Shown: positions 18,757 to 30,239 of the stretch, piece by piece | Layout of the letters: every line of letters begins with the position of its first letter | How positions within the stretch are numbered: the first letter of the stretch is position 1 | Assembly (NCBI RefSeq): GCF_004331265.1 | Contig: NZ_SJOO01000001.1 | Coordinates: 124,001-188,000, forward strand | Length of the DNA stretch: 64,000 nt | Origin: Enterobacter wuhouensis | Lineage (GTDB): Bacteria > Pseudomonadota > Gammaproteobacteria > Enterobacterales > Enterobacteriaceae | Direction: 5' to 3' | The notes under the pieces: model-generated | What the model saw: only the letters and a program-made list of their open reading frames with translations | Database searches by the model: none | Told to the model about the DNA's origin: nothing | Made by a program: the position numbers and the translations under genes

Positions 18757-20424
18757 ATGTTGAACCGTATCCGCGTTGTCACAATGCTCATGATGGTGCT
18801 GGTCATTTTCGCACTTCTTCAGCTTATTTCCGGTGGCCTCTTTTTCTCGTCGTTAAAACAGAACCAGGACAGCTTCGCGGCTTCGAACGACCTTCGCGTG
18901 CAGCAGAGTGAACTGACCACAACATGGGATCTGATGCTGCAAACGCGCATCAACCTGAGCCGTTCATCCGCCCGCATGATGATGGACCCGAACAATCAGC
19001 AGAGCAGCGCGAAAACGGACCTGTTGAAGAACGCCCGCGCCACCCTGGCTGACGCGGCAAAACATTACGATGCCTTCAAAAAGATTGCCCCCCAGCCCGC
19101 GATGGAGCAGGCGAGCGCCAGCATCGATGAAAAATACAACGCCTACTTTGCCGGCCTGACGGAGCTTATTCAGTTCCTTGAAGGCGGCAATATGGATGCC
19201 TATTTCGCACAGCCAACGCAGGGGATGCAAAATGCCCTCGGCGCGGCGCTGGGCGAATACGCCAGGGCCAGCAGCGATTTGTACCACTCGGCCTTTACGG
19301 AAAGCCAGAATGACTACCGCTTTGCCAAATGGCAGATGGCGATCCTCGCGCTGGCGCTGGTTATCGTGCTGATGGCCGTCTGGTACGGCATTCGCCATAT
19401 CCTTCTTAACCCGCTTGGGCGCGTCATTGCGCACATCCGCGATATTGCCTCTGGGGATCTGACCAAAACCCTGACCGTGTCGGGGCGTAATGAGATCACC
19501 GAACTGGCAAACAGCGTTGACCATATGCAGAGTTCGCTGATGGATACCGTCGCCAACGTGCGAAACGGCTCGGATGCCATCTATACCGGCACCAGCGAAA
19601 TCGCGATGGGTAACAACGATCTCTCTTCCCGTACCGAGCAGCAGGCTTCGGCGCTGGAAGAAACCGCCGCCAGCATGGAAGAGCTGACCGCCACCGTGAA
19701 GCAAAACGCCGATAACGCCCGCCAGGCGTCGCAGCTGGCGGAAAGCGCCTCCGAAACGGCGCAGCGCGGCGGGCGCGTGGTGGACGGCGTGGTCAAAACC
19801 ATGCACGACATTGCCGACAGCTCGAAGAAGATCGCCGACATCATCAGCGTCATCGACGGTATCGCCTTCCAGACCAACATCCTGGCGCTGAACGCTGCGG
19901 TAGAAGCGGCGCGTGCCGGCGAGCAGGGGCGTGGATTCGCCGTGGTGGCCGGGGAAGTGCGCAACCTCGCCAGCCGCAGCGCCAACGCGGCGAAAGAGAT
20001 TAAAGCGCTCATTGAAGACTCCGTTTCACGCGTGGATACCGGCTCGGTGCTGGTGGAAAGTGCGGGTGAAACCATGAATGACATCGTGAATGCCGTGACG
20101 CGCGTGACGGACATCATGGGTGAAATCGCTTCTGCATCGGATGAGCAGAGTCGTGGTATCGACCAGGTCGCCCTGGCGGTATCGGAAATGGATCGTGTGA
20201 CGCAGCAAAACGCCGCGCTGGTGCAGGAGTCCGCCGCGGCGGCCGCTGCGCTGGAGGACCAGGCGAGCCGTCTGAAGATGGCCGTCTCGGCGTTTCGTCT
20301 TACTTCCAAACCTACAAATACGGTCAGCTCGCGTGCCTCGTACGCTGAGACAACCGCCGCGCCAGGGGCATCACGCACGCGCGCAGCGGTGACCGGACAG
20401 GATGAAAACTGGGAAACATTTTGA
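18757..20424 (+). CDS. tar: methyl-accepting chemotaxis protein Tar (aspartate receptor)
   Basis: From ATG 18757 (GAGAAGG six bases upstream) this is a 555-residue receptor close to E. coli Tar. It has two membrane helices flanking a periplasmic four-helix domain, a HAMP domain, and a long cytoplasmic signalling hairpin with [20 protein letters not shown]. The aspartate-binding residues R64, R69, R73 and T154 are all present. It ends in NWETF, the docking pentapeptide for CheR and CheB. It opens the operon directly behind a perfect sigma28 promoter. An upstream in-frame extension would run into the promoter and is not used. Confidence 0.97.
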   Translation: MLNRIRVVTMLMMVLVIFALLQLISGGLFFSSLKQNQDSFAASNDLRVQQSELTTTWDLMLQTRINLSRSSARMMMDPNNQQSSAKTDLLKNARATLADAAKHYDAFKKIAPQPAMEQASASIDEKYNAYFAGLTELIQFLEGGNMDAYFAQPTQGMQNALGAALGEYARASSDLYHSAFTESQNDYRFAKWQMAILALALVIVLMAVWYGIRHILLNPLGRVIAHIRDIASGDLTKTLTVSGRNEITELANSVDHMQSSLMDTVANVRNGSDAIYTGTSEIAMGNNDLSSRTEQQASALEETAASMEELTATVKQNADNARQASQLAESASETAQRGGRVVDGVVKTMHDIADSSKKIADIISVIDGIAFQTNILALNAAVEAARAGEQGRGFAVVAGEVRNLASRSANAAKEIKALIEDSVSRVDTGSVLVESAGETMNDIVNAVTRVTDIMGEIASASDEQSRGIDQVALAVSEMDRVTQQNAALVQESAAAAAALEDQASRLKMAVSAFRLTSKPTNTVSSRASYAETTAAPGASRTRAAVTGQDENWETF

Positions 20425-20468
20425 CTGACATTTAAACCGCGGCTGCTTGCCGCTTATTGGGAGCGTGG

Positions 20469-22070
20469 ATGTTAAATCGTATTCGTATCTCGACCACACT
20501 GTTTTTGATTCTGATCCTTTGTGGTGTGTTGCAGGTTGGCAGTAACGGGTTGTCTTTTTGGGCGTTTCGCGATGGCTATCAGAATTTGCAGGAAGTTGAG
20601 GCGAGTAATCAACAGCGCTCCGCACTGGCACAAACCCGTGCCGTGCTGTTGCAGGCAAGCACCGCGCTGAACAAAGCAGGAACGCTGACCGCGCTGAGCT
20701 ATCCGCCGGATGATATCAAAGCGTTAATGGCGGTGGCGCGCAGCAGCCTGAAGCAGGCCGACGCGCAGTTCAAAGCCTTTATCTCGCAGGACGCGGTGAG
20801 TGAGAAAGGGAAGGCGCTGAAGACGGCCATGAAGAAGAATTTTGACGGGTGGTACAGCGATCTGGATCACCAGGCCACCTGGCTTGAGAACAACCAGCTT
20901 TCTGACTTCCTGACCGCGCCGGTACAAGATTCTCAGGCGGCGTTCGATGGCAGCTTTAACGCCTGGCAGCAGGATATCAACCAGTTCGTTGAACGCGCCG
21001 GGGCGGACAGCCGCACCAGCTACCACATGTCCGGGCTGATTTTTGCCACGGTGGTGATCCTGGCCGCGCTGCTTACCGGCGGCGCGCTGCTCTGGGCACG
21101 CAGGATGATTGTGCAACCGCTGGCGATTATCAGCAGCCACTTCGACAGCATTGCGAAGGGCAACCTGGCGCGCCCGGTGGCGGTATACGGGAAGAACGAA
21201 ATTTCGGCGATTTTTGCCAGCCTGAAGGCGATGCAGGGATCGCTGCGGGAAACGGTGAGCGACGTGCGGCAGGGCAGCTACGCCATGCACACCGGGATCT
21301 CGGAGATTGCGGCAGGCAATAACGATCTGTCGTCCCGCACCGAGCAGCAGGCGGCGTCGCTGGCGCAGACGGCGGCCAGCATGGAACAGCTAACGGCCAC
21401 GGTAAGCCAGAACGCCGACAACGCGCGTCAGGCGTCGGACCTGTCAAAGCAGGCCGCGTTGACGGCGAAGAAAGGCGGCGATCAGGCGTCGCACGTTGCC
21501 AGCACAATGCAGGACATTGCCGCCAGCTCGCAGAAAATTGGCGACATCATCAGCGTGATTGACGGCATTGCGTTCCAGACCAACATCCTGGCGCTCAACG
21601 CCGCCGTTGAAGCGGCGCGGGCAGGTGAACAGGGGCGCGGATTTGCCGTCGTCGCGGGTGAAGTGCGCAACCTGGCAAGCCGCAGCGCCAACGCGGCGAA
21701 GGAGATTAAAGGGCTGATCGAAGAGTCGGTCTCGCGAGTACAGCAGGGATCGGCCCTGGTCGATACGGCAGCGAAAACCATGACCGAGATCGTCACCTCC
21801 GTCACCCGCGTTAACGACATCATGGGTGAAATCGCCTCGGCGTCGGATGAGCAGCGCCGTGGGATTGAGCAGGTCGCCCAGGCGGTTAGCCAGATGGATC
21901 AGGTCACCCAACAGAACGCCTCGTTAGTGGAAGAGGCAGCAGCGGCCACCGATCAGCTGGCAAACCAGGCCGACCACCTCACCGGGCTGGTGGCGGTGTT
22001 TAACGTAAAAGAGCAGGTTGAAGCAGTAGCAGAAGTCGGGCGGTCGCAGGCCGTGCCAGTTGTATCCTGA
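20469..22070 (+). CDS. tap: methyl-accepting chemotaxis protein Tap (dipeptide receptor)
   Basis: The 533-residue receptor (ATG 20469, GGGAG upstream) matches E. coli Tap in length and in stretches such as [19 protein letters not shown] and [19 protein letters not shown]. Tap senses dipeptides through the periplasmic binding protein DppA, and pyrimidines. The signalling tip is almost identical to that of Tar next door. It ends PVVS and lacks NWETF, so like other low-abundance receptors it relies on Tar-type neighbours for efficient adaptation. It follows tar by 44 bp. Confidence 0.96.
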   Translation: MLNRIRISTTLFLILILCGVLQVGSNGLSFWAFRDGYQNLQEVEASNQQRSALAQTRAVLLQASTALNKAGTLTALSYPPDDIKALMAVARSSLKQADAQFKAFISQDAVSEKGKALKTAMKKNFDGWYSDLDHQATWLENNQLSDFLTAPVQDSQAAFDGSFNAWQQDINQFVERAGADSRTSYHMSGLIFATVVILAALLTGGALLWARRMIVQPLAIISSHFDSIAKGNLARPVAVYGKNEISAIFASLKAMQGSLRETVSDVRQGSYAMHTGISEIAAGNNDLSSRTEQQAASLAQTAASMEQLTATVSQNADNARQASDLSKQAALTAKKGGDQASHVASTMQDIAASSQKIGDIISVIDGIAFQTNILALNAAVEAARAGEQGRGFAVVAGEVRNLASRSANAAKEIKGLIEESVSRVQQGSALVDTAAKTMTEIVTSVTRVNDIMGEIASASDEQRRGIEQVAQAVSQMDQVTQQNASLVEEAAAATDQLANQADHLTGLVAVFNVKEQVEAVAEVGRSQAVPVVS

Positions 22071-22089
22071 ATGTGATTAAGAAGGCGCT

Positions 22090-22955
22090 ATGACATCACC
22101 CACGCCCACAGGGCAAACGTCATTATTGTTACAGATGACACAGCGCCTCGCGCTGTCCGACGCGCATTTTCGTCGGATATGTCAGTTAATCTACCAGCGT
22201 GCGGGGATCGTGCTTGCGGATCATAAGCGAGACATGGTTTACAACCGGCTGGTGCGTCGCTTGCGTACGCTCGGGCTGGACGATTTTGGCCGCTATCTGA
22301 GTATGCTCGAAGCGAATCAAAACAGCGCGGAATGGCAGGCTTTTATTAACTCGTTAACCACCAACCTGACGGCCTTTTTCCGTGAAGGCCATCACTTCCC
22401 GGTGCTGGCAGACCACGCGCGCCGCCGCGCCGGGGGAGAGTACCGCGTCTGGAGTGCGGCAGCGTCAACCGGAGAAGAACCGTACTCGCTGGCGATCACC
22501 CTGGCAGACACGCTGGGGATGGCGCCGGGGCGCTGGAAAGTGTACGCCAGCGATATCGACACCGAGGTGCTGGAGAAAGCCCGTAACGGGGTGTATCGCC
22601 AGGATGAGCTGAAAACGCTGTCGCCTCAGCAGCTGCAGCGTTACTTCATGCGCGGCACGGGTCCGCATGAAGGGCTGGTGCGCGTACGCCAGGAGCTGGC
22701 GAACTGCGTAGAGTTTGCTCCCGTCAACCTGCTGGACAAGCAGTACAACGTGCCGGGGCCGTTCGACGCGATTTTTTGCCGTAACGTGATGATCTATTTT
22801 GATAAAACGACGCAGCAGGACATCCTGCGCCGCTTTGTTCCGTTGCTCAAGCCGGACGGTTTACTGTTTGCCGGGCACTCGGAAAACTTTAGCAACCTCG
22901 CGCGCGAGTTTAGCCTGCGTGGGCAGACGGTATATGCGCTGAGTAAGGAAAAAGC

Positions 22956-22959
<4 letters not shown>
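22090..22959 (+). CDS. cheR: chemoreceptor methyltransferase CheR
   Basis: CheR transfers methyl groups from S-adenosylmethionine to glutamates on chemoreceptors. The 289-residue protein has the N-terminal helical domain with [28 protein letters not shown], the SAM loop [13 protein letters not shown] and [14 protein letters not shown]. coli CheR is about three residues shorter. It docks on the NWETF tail of Tar. It overlaps the cheB start by four bases. Confidence 0.98.
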
Positions 22960-24411
<1,452 letters not shown>

Positions 24412-24421
24412 GGTGATGGAT

Positions 24422-25066
24422 ATGTTGCAACCTGCTATGAAACCCGTTGAAGAACATTCACCGAGCGACATTATTGCCCGCATCGGTAGCCTGACGCGTA
24501 TGCTGCGTGACAGCCTGCGTGAACTGGGGCTGGATCAGGCCATCGCGGAAGCGGCGGAGGCGATTCCTGACGCACGCGATCGTCTGGACTACGTGGTGCA
24601 GATGACCGCGCAGGCGGCTGAACGTGCCCTGAACAGCGTTGAGGCTTCACAGCCGCATCAGGACGCGATGGAGAAGGGCGCGAAGGCGCTGAGCAAACGC
24701 TGGGACGCGTGGTTTGAGAACCCGATTGAACTGGCGGATGCCCGCGAGCTGGTTACTGACACCCGTCAATACCTGGGCGATGTGCCTGGGCATACCAGCT
24801 TCACTAACGCGCAGCTGCTGGACATCATGATGGCGCAGGATTTCCAGGACCTGACCGGTCAGGTGATCAAGCGCATGATGGATGTGATCCAGGAGATTGA
24901 ACGTCAGCTGCTGATGGTGCTGCTGGAGAACATCCCGGAACCGGCTGCCCGTCCGAAACGCGAGAACGAAAGCCTGCTCAACGGCCCGCAGCTCGACGCA
25001 ACCAAAGCGGGCGTCGTGGCAAGCCAGGATCAGGTCGACGACCTGCTGGACAGCCTCGGCTTCTGA
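24422..25066 (+). CDS. cheZ: CheY-phosphate phosphatase CheZ
   Basis: CheZ speeds CheY dephosphorylation. The 214-residue form from ATG 24422 equals E. coli CheZ. It carries the long helical hairpin with the catalytic segment [14 protein letters not shown] and the C-terminal CheY-binding peptide [11 protein letters not shown]. Two earlier in-frame starts (GTG 24413, ATG 24416) exist, but AGGTG at 24411-24415 is correctly spaced only for 24422. It is the last gene of the operon and is followed by a perfect hairpin. Confidence 0.97.
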   Translation: MLQPAMKPVEEHSPSDIIARIGSLTRMLRDSLRELGLDQAIAEAAEAIPDARDRLDYVVQMTAQAAERALNSVEASQPHQDAMEKGAKALSKRWDAWFENPIELADARELVTDTRQYLGDVPGHTSFTNAQLLDIMMAQDFQDLTGQVIKRMMDVIQEIERQLLMVLLENIPEPAARPKRENESLLNGPQLDATKAGVVASQDQVDDLLDSLGF

Positions 25067-25074
25067 TCGTTCTG

Positions 25075-25110
25075 ATAACCCTCAGGCGGCTGGTTCAGCC
25101 TGAGGGTTAT
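25075..25110. terminator. hairpin between convergent cheZ and adhesin genes
   Basis: Thirteen bases (25075-25087) pair perfectly with 25098-25110 over a ten-base loop, nine bases after the cheZ stop and five before the end of the convergent adhesin gene. No long T run is present, but the symmetrical stem and the position fit a shared terminator. Confidence 0.75.
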
Positions 25111-25114
25111 TCCG

Positions 25115-26281
25115 CTAGCGAAGATCCATCTTTATCGTCACGTTGCCCTCAAAACTACCCGGCTCAGGCGTGGCGTCTTTCGTGCTGACCGGCGCGGCCT
25201 GAATCTTCACGACGCCGTTTCCCTCTTCGTCCATCCCCACGGGAAATTCGTACGTGCCATCCAGCGCGACGTTCTGGCTGTTTTCATCGTACACGCGCAC
25301 ACCAAGGTCGTCTCTTTCCAGCAGCTTCGCAATATACGGCGTACTGCTGTCCGCCACGCCCTGATCTGCCGTGAGCGTAAGCCTGATACGGTCAGTGTTC
25401 CCGACGGCGTTATCGTCACAGTGGTAGGCAATATCGACGTTTTTAAGAGCATAACCCTTAGGCGGCTGCCCCTTGCTGACGAACTGTTTGCTGACAATGC
25501 TGCCGAACTCAACCTCAATGGTGCTGCCCGCGTTGATGGTGCAGCTGAGCGGCGCCGATAGCGTGCCGCTAAACCAGATATCTGAAACGTGTTCGGCCTG
25601 TCCTGCGTCACAGCTTGCGCCTGTGCCAAAGTAGAGGCAGGCGTAGTTTTGAGCGATGATCGTGGGGGGGATCACCTCCTGTCCCAGTATCGGTTTTTTA
25701 ACGTGCAGCATGACGGCCACAACGTTCCAGCGGAAATTTCGCTTTATCGTGGCTCCGCCCGAGGGTTGAGTCTCTGTGCTGCAGACGCTGGCTTCGCCTT
25801 CGGTTCTGGCGAGCGTATTTTCGGTAACGCTATTCATGCTCCCTCTGGACGTCGGGTATTCATTGATGGTTATCGGGGTCAAAAAATTGCCGTCGGGAGA
25901 GTTGATCGCATCAGCGTAGCCGGTGATATCCGCATCGATCTTATCGGTAAGAAAGCCGTAGCCGTTTGTGCCGGGGCTAAGTGGACTACCGGCCAGCGTT
26001 TTTTCATAAATCGTGCTGGACGAATACAGATTCCCCGGACAGGTACAGTTGGCCACCATCTCCGGGCCATTGCCGACCAGATGATCGGGAACGTCATAAT
26101 CGTGATTTGCTCTGTTTTCGCTGGACGAAAACTCGTGGTCGAATGAGGTGCTGTAGGTTTGCGGTGCACCAAAACAGTTATGAAGTGACGTCGCCGTTCC
26201 CCACACGGGGTGGGTAAAGGCCACCGAGAGGACCGTGACCAGAAAGGCCATAGAGAGCTGTTTATTGAGTCTTGTTGTCAT
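25115..26281 (-). CDS. fimbrial tip adhesin of the second chaperone-usher operon
   Basis: This 388-residue secreted protein starts at ATG 26281, four bases after the usher stop, and has a signal peptide of about 28 residues ending PVWG. The N-terminal 220 residues, with cysteines in HNCFGAP and NCTCPGN, resemble no adhesin domain I can name. From about residue 250 there is a pilin-like domain (SGTLSAPLSCTINAGSTIEVEFGSI, later VDIAYHC) as in FimH-type two-domain adhesins. Last place in the operon and two-domain build make a tip adhesin likely. The receptor is unknown. Its base composition is nearer to the genome than that of the AT-rich pilin gene upstream. Confidence 0.75.
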   Translation of the reverse strand: MTTRLNKQLSMAFLVTVLSVAFTHPVWGTATSLHNCFGAPQTYSTSFDHEFSSSENRANHDYDVPDHLVGNGPEMVANCTCPGNLYSSSTIYEKTLAGSPLSPGTNGYGFLTDKIDADITGYADAINSPDGNFLTPITINEYPTSRGSMNSVTENTLARTEGEASVCSTETQPSGGATIKRNFRWNVVAVMLHVKKPILGQEVIPPTIIAQNYACLYFGTGASCDAGQAEHVSDIWFSGTLSAPLSCTINAGSTIEVEFGSIVSKQFVSKGQPPKGYALKNVDIAYHCDDNAVGNTDRIRLTLTADQGVADSSTPYIAKLLERDDLGVRVYDENSQNVALDGTYEFPVGMDEEGNGVVKIQAAPVSTKDATPEPGSFEGNVTIKMDLR

Positions 26282-26285
26282 CTGT

Positions 26286-28826
26286 TTATTCCTGCTGACA
26301 AAGCGCGCTAACCGAGCGAATACCGTTAGGCCTTTCATTTTGGCTGGCTGACGGTTGCGTAATGCTGGCGCGGCACTGCTGCTCCGCGCCGTTGCCCCAT
26401 TTCACGGTGAGCCGTGCGGCCTCGCCGATACCTGCCAGATAGACGGTGCCGGTATCATCTACAATGCCGCTGATGAGCGGGGTATCGCTGGTCGCAATAG
26501 CCCCAAACGGGACGGGCAAGCCGTTTGGACGCTTCAGGGCGATCAACATGCGATAGCCCGTGTGAGCATCAAACCTGGCCATGACGGCAGCGTTGCGCGA
26601 GGGTATGACGGTGATGGCGGTATCGCTGCTGTCGACGTTTTCCGGCAGGCTCGACGTATCAATACGAATGTTGTTTTCCTGATACGGGGTGAGCGACGGA
26701 ATGACGGCGTTACCCTGCCAGTCGGTCTGTATGCCTCGCTGGTTCTGGAAGCGGACGCCGGAAGCGTCGTTGGCGCTCACGATGGCAAACTGGCTGCCTA
26801 AAGGTTGCGCCAGCGTGACGCCCTGAGGATGGGCAACAAGCGCGCCGCTAATGCCGTAGTTAAGCTGCTGAGCGCTATCACTGGAGGCGTAATACCCGGC
26901 GGTCAGGTTGGCGTATTGCGAACGGTAGCTGCCGTATACGCTGCTGGTGTCCTCCCCGTCGTGGTTGGCGTGGCTCTGCTGCAGCGAGTAGCTCAGGCGC
27001 TCGTCATCCAGCAGCGTGCCGCTGAGGCCTACGTTTTGTCGCGTATAGCCGTCCCTGGTGTTGCTGATATTATAGCTGCTCCAGGCGCGAGGCAGCCATC
27101 GGGAGAGGGGGATACTGAAGCCGAAGGAGATCATCCTGTCGGACGCTTCGCCGTTGGTTTTGCTGTAGGTATAGGCCAGATGATAGCTCGTGCCGGCAAT
27201 AACGGTATTCATGCCAACCGACAGGCTGCGCTCCTTATTTGAGGTGCCCCAATAGTCCTGCTGATAGCCGTTCAGATAAAGGCTTACCCCTGCCAGGGTC
27301 TGGCTGATGCTGGCCTGTATGCGGTTGCGCTTGTTGTAACGAAACAGCAGATCGTCTTCGTGCCCGTCAAGCTTTTGGTTGGCGTCGGCGAAGCTGTAGT
27401 ATCCGCGGCTGGAATAGCGATAGCTGCCCAGGCTGAAGTTGGTATTGGTGGGATCCAGCTTGCCGGTATAAAGCAAGCGCCATGACTGGCCCGTGTGCTG
27501 GCTGCCGTCGTCGAGCCGGGTGTCGGCCGCGGTAACGTCGGCCGACAGCGAGCCCAAAGGCCCCAGCGCCAGGCCGACGCCGGTATTGGCTGCGCTATAG
27601 TCTTTCGAGAGCGTGAGCCCGCCAAACCAGGTGAGCAGGTTGTTTAAACCGTAAATCATGCTTCCCTGGAGAAAGTCAGGCTCCTTTTGGTCGCTTCCGC
27701 TGTCAGCCCGATAGCGGCCCGCCGTCAGTTCGTACTTTATTCGTCCCGGACGCAGCATGACCGCGATACTGGAGTAGGGCTGCGTGAAGTGGTGCTCGGT
27801 GCCGTCGGCCTCCTTTACCGTGACGTCCAGATCGCCGCTGTTGGTGGTCGAGTAGAGGTCATTGATCTCGAACGCCCCCGGCGCAACGTTTTGCTGGTAG
27901 ATGAGATAGCCATTCTGACGCACCGAGACCTCCGCGTTAGAGCTGGCGATGCCGCGTATGACAGGGGCATATCCACGCTGGCTGTAGGGCAGCATCTCCT
28001 CATCCGACGCAAGATTGACGCCCCGGTACTGCATGCTATCGAAAACCTCGCCCCGCGTGTTGCTCTCCCCGGCGGTGAACTGCGCTTTGAGGACATCCAC
28101 GTCATGCTGCAGGAAGGTATTAATGGTTTCCCACTGCTTTTCGCTGTCCGAATTGCTCCACGTCGTGTAGTTACGCACGCGCCAGCCGCCCAGATTGGCA
28201 CCGGTGCGTAAATTCAGATACTGATTCGTGGTGCTGCTGTCTCCGCTGTCCTTATTTGTTGATCCAGAAAAGGCGTAGTCACTGAACATGACCGGCACCC
28301 CGTCGTCCCAGCGTGAAGGATCGATGTAATCGCGACCGGTTTCGCTTATCGCGGCCTGAGGAATGCTCAACGTTAACGTCATGGTTGAGAAATCAAGCTG
28401 CGCAGAGGCCTGGGGGATATAGCGCCCGAGATTGTCAGGCAAGGCCTGATTAGCGGGCAGTGCTTGCAGCGCGGGATAACGATCGATAGCAATCCCCCAG
28501 GCGCGCAGCATATCCGGCGTAAGCTGAGGGATCAGCGCGCCTTCCGGGGAGCTGACGTACGCGATATTCGCGTCCTTCAGGCGGCGGTCGTTTACCCGCA
28601 CCCGTGAAGAATAGGTGCCGGGCAGCTGAGCATTCGACTTTGAAAAGAGGGAAAGGTCGATATCCTGTTGCGACAGCATATTCCCTTCAAGCGATGAAGG
28701 GGAGAACCGATACTCACGGGCCTGCGCCGAGCAGCTTGCCATGAGCAAAACGCCGCCAAGGCAGCGGAGAAGCGGATTTGGTCTGAAGATCCGGCTGTAT
28801 GACAAATAATTACGTCCTGTAATCAT
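26286..28826 (-). CDS. FimD-type outer membrane usher
   Basis: From ATG 28826 (AAGGAA upstream, eight bases after the chaperone stop) this is an 846-residue usher with a signal peptide ending SAQA. It has the N-terminal chaperone-binding domain (NMLSQQDIDLSLFSKSNAQLPG), barrel strands, the FimD-family segment YRGVNLASDEEMLPYSQRGYAPVIRGIA and the plug-flanking NGYLIYQQNVAPGAFEINDLY. It would polymerise and export the FimA-type pilin. An ATG 23 codons further upstream would overlap the chaperone gene and spoil the signal peptide. Confidence 0.93.
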   Translation of the reverse strand: MITGRNYLSYSRIFRPNPLLRCLGGVLLMASCSAQAREYRFSPSSLEGNMLSQQDIDLSLFSKSNAQLPGTYSSRVRVNDRRLKDANIAYVSSPEGALIPQLTPDMLRAWGIAIDRYPALQALPANQALPDNLGRYIPQASAQLDFSTMTLTLSIPQAAISETGRDYIDPSRWDDGVPVMFSDYAFSGSTNKDSGDSSTTNQYLNLRTGANLGGWRVRNYTTWSNSDSEKQWETINTFLQHDVDVLKAQFTAGESNTRGEVFDSMQYRGVNLASDEEMLPYSQRGYAPVIRGIASSNAEVSVRQNGYLIYQQNVAPGAFEINDLYSTTNSGDLDVTVKEADGTEHHFTQPYSSIAVMLRPGRIKYELTAGRYRADSGSDQKEPDFLQGSMIYGLNNLLTWFGGLTLSKDYSAANTGVGLALGPLGSLSADVTAADTRLDDGSQHTGQSWRLLYTGKLDPTNTNFSLGSYRYSSRGYYSFADANQKLDGHEDDLLFRYNKRNRIQASISQTLAGVSLYLNGYQQDYWGTSNKERSLSVGMNTVIAGTSYHLAYTYSKTNGEASDRMISFGFSIPLSRWLPRAWSSYNISNTRDGYTRQNVGLSGTLLDDERLSYSLQQSHANHDGEDTSSVYGSYRSQYANLTAGYYASSDSAQQLNYGISGALVAHPQGVTLAQPLGSQFAIVSANDASGVRFQNQRGIQTDWQGNAVIPSLTPYQENNIRIDTSSLPENVDSSDTAITVIPSRNAAVMARFDAHTGYRMLIALKRPNGLPVPFGAIATSDTPLISGIVDDTGTVYLAGIGEAARLTVKWGNGAEQQCRASITQPSASQNERPNGIRSVSALCQQE

Positions 28827-28834
28827 TGCGTTCC

Positions 28835-29527
28835 TTAATCCTGCGCCAGGGGGGAAGTATGTTTTTCGGAAGCGTTGCCGTAATCGGTAATGCATCGCCA
28901 GCTAACGCTCGCACCCTGAGCGCCGTCGGGGAGAGGAATGGCCGCGCTGGATTTAGGGCCAACCATGTCGGCCTTCTCGACCTTGCGCGCGCCCAGCGCA
29001 AGTGAATCAAAGACGCTGTAGAACGCCCCGTCGTTGATGACGGTGAGCTGCTGGCCGTGACGAACGAAGCGCAGGCTTTGACAGGTTTCGGATGGCGTAC
29101 CGCTCAGCCCGGCCGGGCGCCAGAACAGCTTCAGGCGCGTTTTATAGATCAGACGCAGGACGTTTTTATTCTCTTCATCCGTCGCCGTGGCGGGTACGGT
29201 TCGCACGTTCATGTAGAACAGCGACTCTCTATCGTCCGGTAAGTTCGTGCCGTTCCAGGTTATGCGCAGGCTTTGCTCTTTTTGCGGATCGAGGCGAAAG
29301 AGGGGCGGCGTGACGATAAAGGGCCCGTGCGTTTTACCATCGCCCGTATCCGTCCATGACTGTATTAACCAGGGACGTTCGCGATCGTTATTCTGTAAGG
29401 GCAGGGCAACTTCCTTTTTCGCGGCATCGTAGATTATGCGTGTGCGACCTATCTGAACGCCTTCCGCGTGACAAAGGGTGCTCGCAATAACAGGAACGCA
29501 TAATAAGAGCTTAAGAGAAATGCGCAT
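28835..29527 (-). CDS. periplasmic pilus chaperone (PapD/FimC type)
   Basis: The 230-residue form from ATG 29527 has a signal peptide MRISLKLLLCVPVIASTLCHA and two PapD-like domains. The subunit-anchoring arginine (IGRTRIIYD) and lysine (LIYKTRLKLFWRP) of classical chaperones are present, and NVRTVP precedes a short F1-G1 loop as in FGS chaperones. It delivers pilins to the FimD-type usher downstream. A strong terminator-like hairpin lies between it and the pilin gene, so it should be made in smaller amounts than pilin. Open reading frame upstream of 29527 would run through that hairpin and is not used. Confidence 0.9.
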   Translation of the reverse strand: MRISLKLLLCVPVIASTLCHAEGVQIGRTRIIYDAAKKEVALPLQNNDRERPWLIQSWTDTGDGKTHGPFIVTPPLFRLDPQKEQSLRITWNGTNLPDDRESLFYMNVRTVPATATDEENKNVLRLIYKTRLKLFWRPAGLSGTPSETCQSLRFVRHGQQLTVINDGAFYSVFDSLALGARKVEKADMVGPKSSAAIPLPDGAQGASVSWRCITDYGNASEKHTSPLAQD

Positions 29528-29555
29528 GGTGAAACCTTTAATAAAGGAGGTTGAG

Positions 29556-29596
29556 AAAAAAAGATAATAGTCCGGAAGCGGACTCGGACTATTATC
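29556..29596 (-). terminator. attenuating terminator between main pilin and chaperone genes
   Basis: On the minus strand a perfect 12-pair stem (29596-29585 with 29574-29563) is followed by seven T (29562-29556). It is a full factor-independent terminator inside the operon. Partial read-through would give abundant pilin mRNA and less chaperone, usher and adhesin mRNA, a common plan in fimbrial operons. Confidence 0.88.
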
Positions 29597-29663
29597 TGAG
29601 CATGGCTCCTTAAACGTCATGACGCCTGGGAATATATATATCCTGAATGTCAAAAGCCGTTTA

Positions 29664-30239
29664 TTAGCGGTAAAGAATGTTTACCGTCATATCCGCGTCT
29701 GCCGGGCCGGCGGTGACCTCGGCAGCAAAAGATTTATAGCGGGCATTAAAGTCCGCCTTAATGGTGTCGGAGGATTTTGTTGCCAGCTCGATATAGACCT
29801 GACCTTCCGCACCGTCCATGGTAATAAACTGAGTATCTTTACCCGCTGGACTCACGGCAACGCCGATCCCGGTGGCTGCAGTGTCGCCAGTTGTGGTGAT
29901 TTTACTGACATCCAGTAACGTATTGGTGTTAGTAAGCGAGGTTGGGCCGTTGAAGGTCAGCTGTACAGCCGGAAGCCCATCGCTTTTTAATGGGCAGTTA
30001 GCCAGCGTAATGGTGAACGGCATGAGGGTAGTTTCCTTCCCAACTTCAGTAAATAGGGATTTTGGATAGGTACCCAGTGGTATAGTACTGTCCGTACCAT
30101 TGTCGCCCTGAATTGTGCAGCTGGGTTCTATAATTTCACCCGTAAAGTGAATGGTGCCGGCATTCATTTCTGCGGCGAAACCCGTCATCGACAGGGTTGC
30201 GAGGGCGACGCCTGCAATAATATTCTTTTTGAAATCCAT
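29664..30239 (-). CDS. FimA-family major fimbrial pilin
   Basis: This 191-residue protein has a signal peptide (MDFKKNIIAGVALATLSMTGFAA) and a type 1-like pilin domain: GTIHFTGEIIEPSCTI with C41, the partner C82 in TITLANCPLK, and the penultimate tyrosine in NILYR recognised by chaperones. It is promoter-proximal, first in a four-gene operon pilin-chaperone-usher-adhesin on the minus strand. AAGGAAAA lies upstream of its ATG. I see no named homologue, and the gene is richer in A+T than its neighbours. Confidence 0.9.
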   Translation of the reverse strand: MDFKKNIIAGVALATLSMTGFAAEMNAGTIHFTGEIIEPSCTIQGDNGTDSTIPLGTYPKSLFTEVGKETTLMPFTITLANCPLKSDGLPAVQLTFNGPTSLTNTNTLLDVSKITTTGDTAATGIGVAVSPAGKDTQFITMDGAEGQVYIELATKSSDTIKADFNARYKSFAAEVTAGPADADMTVNILYR

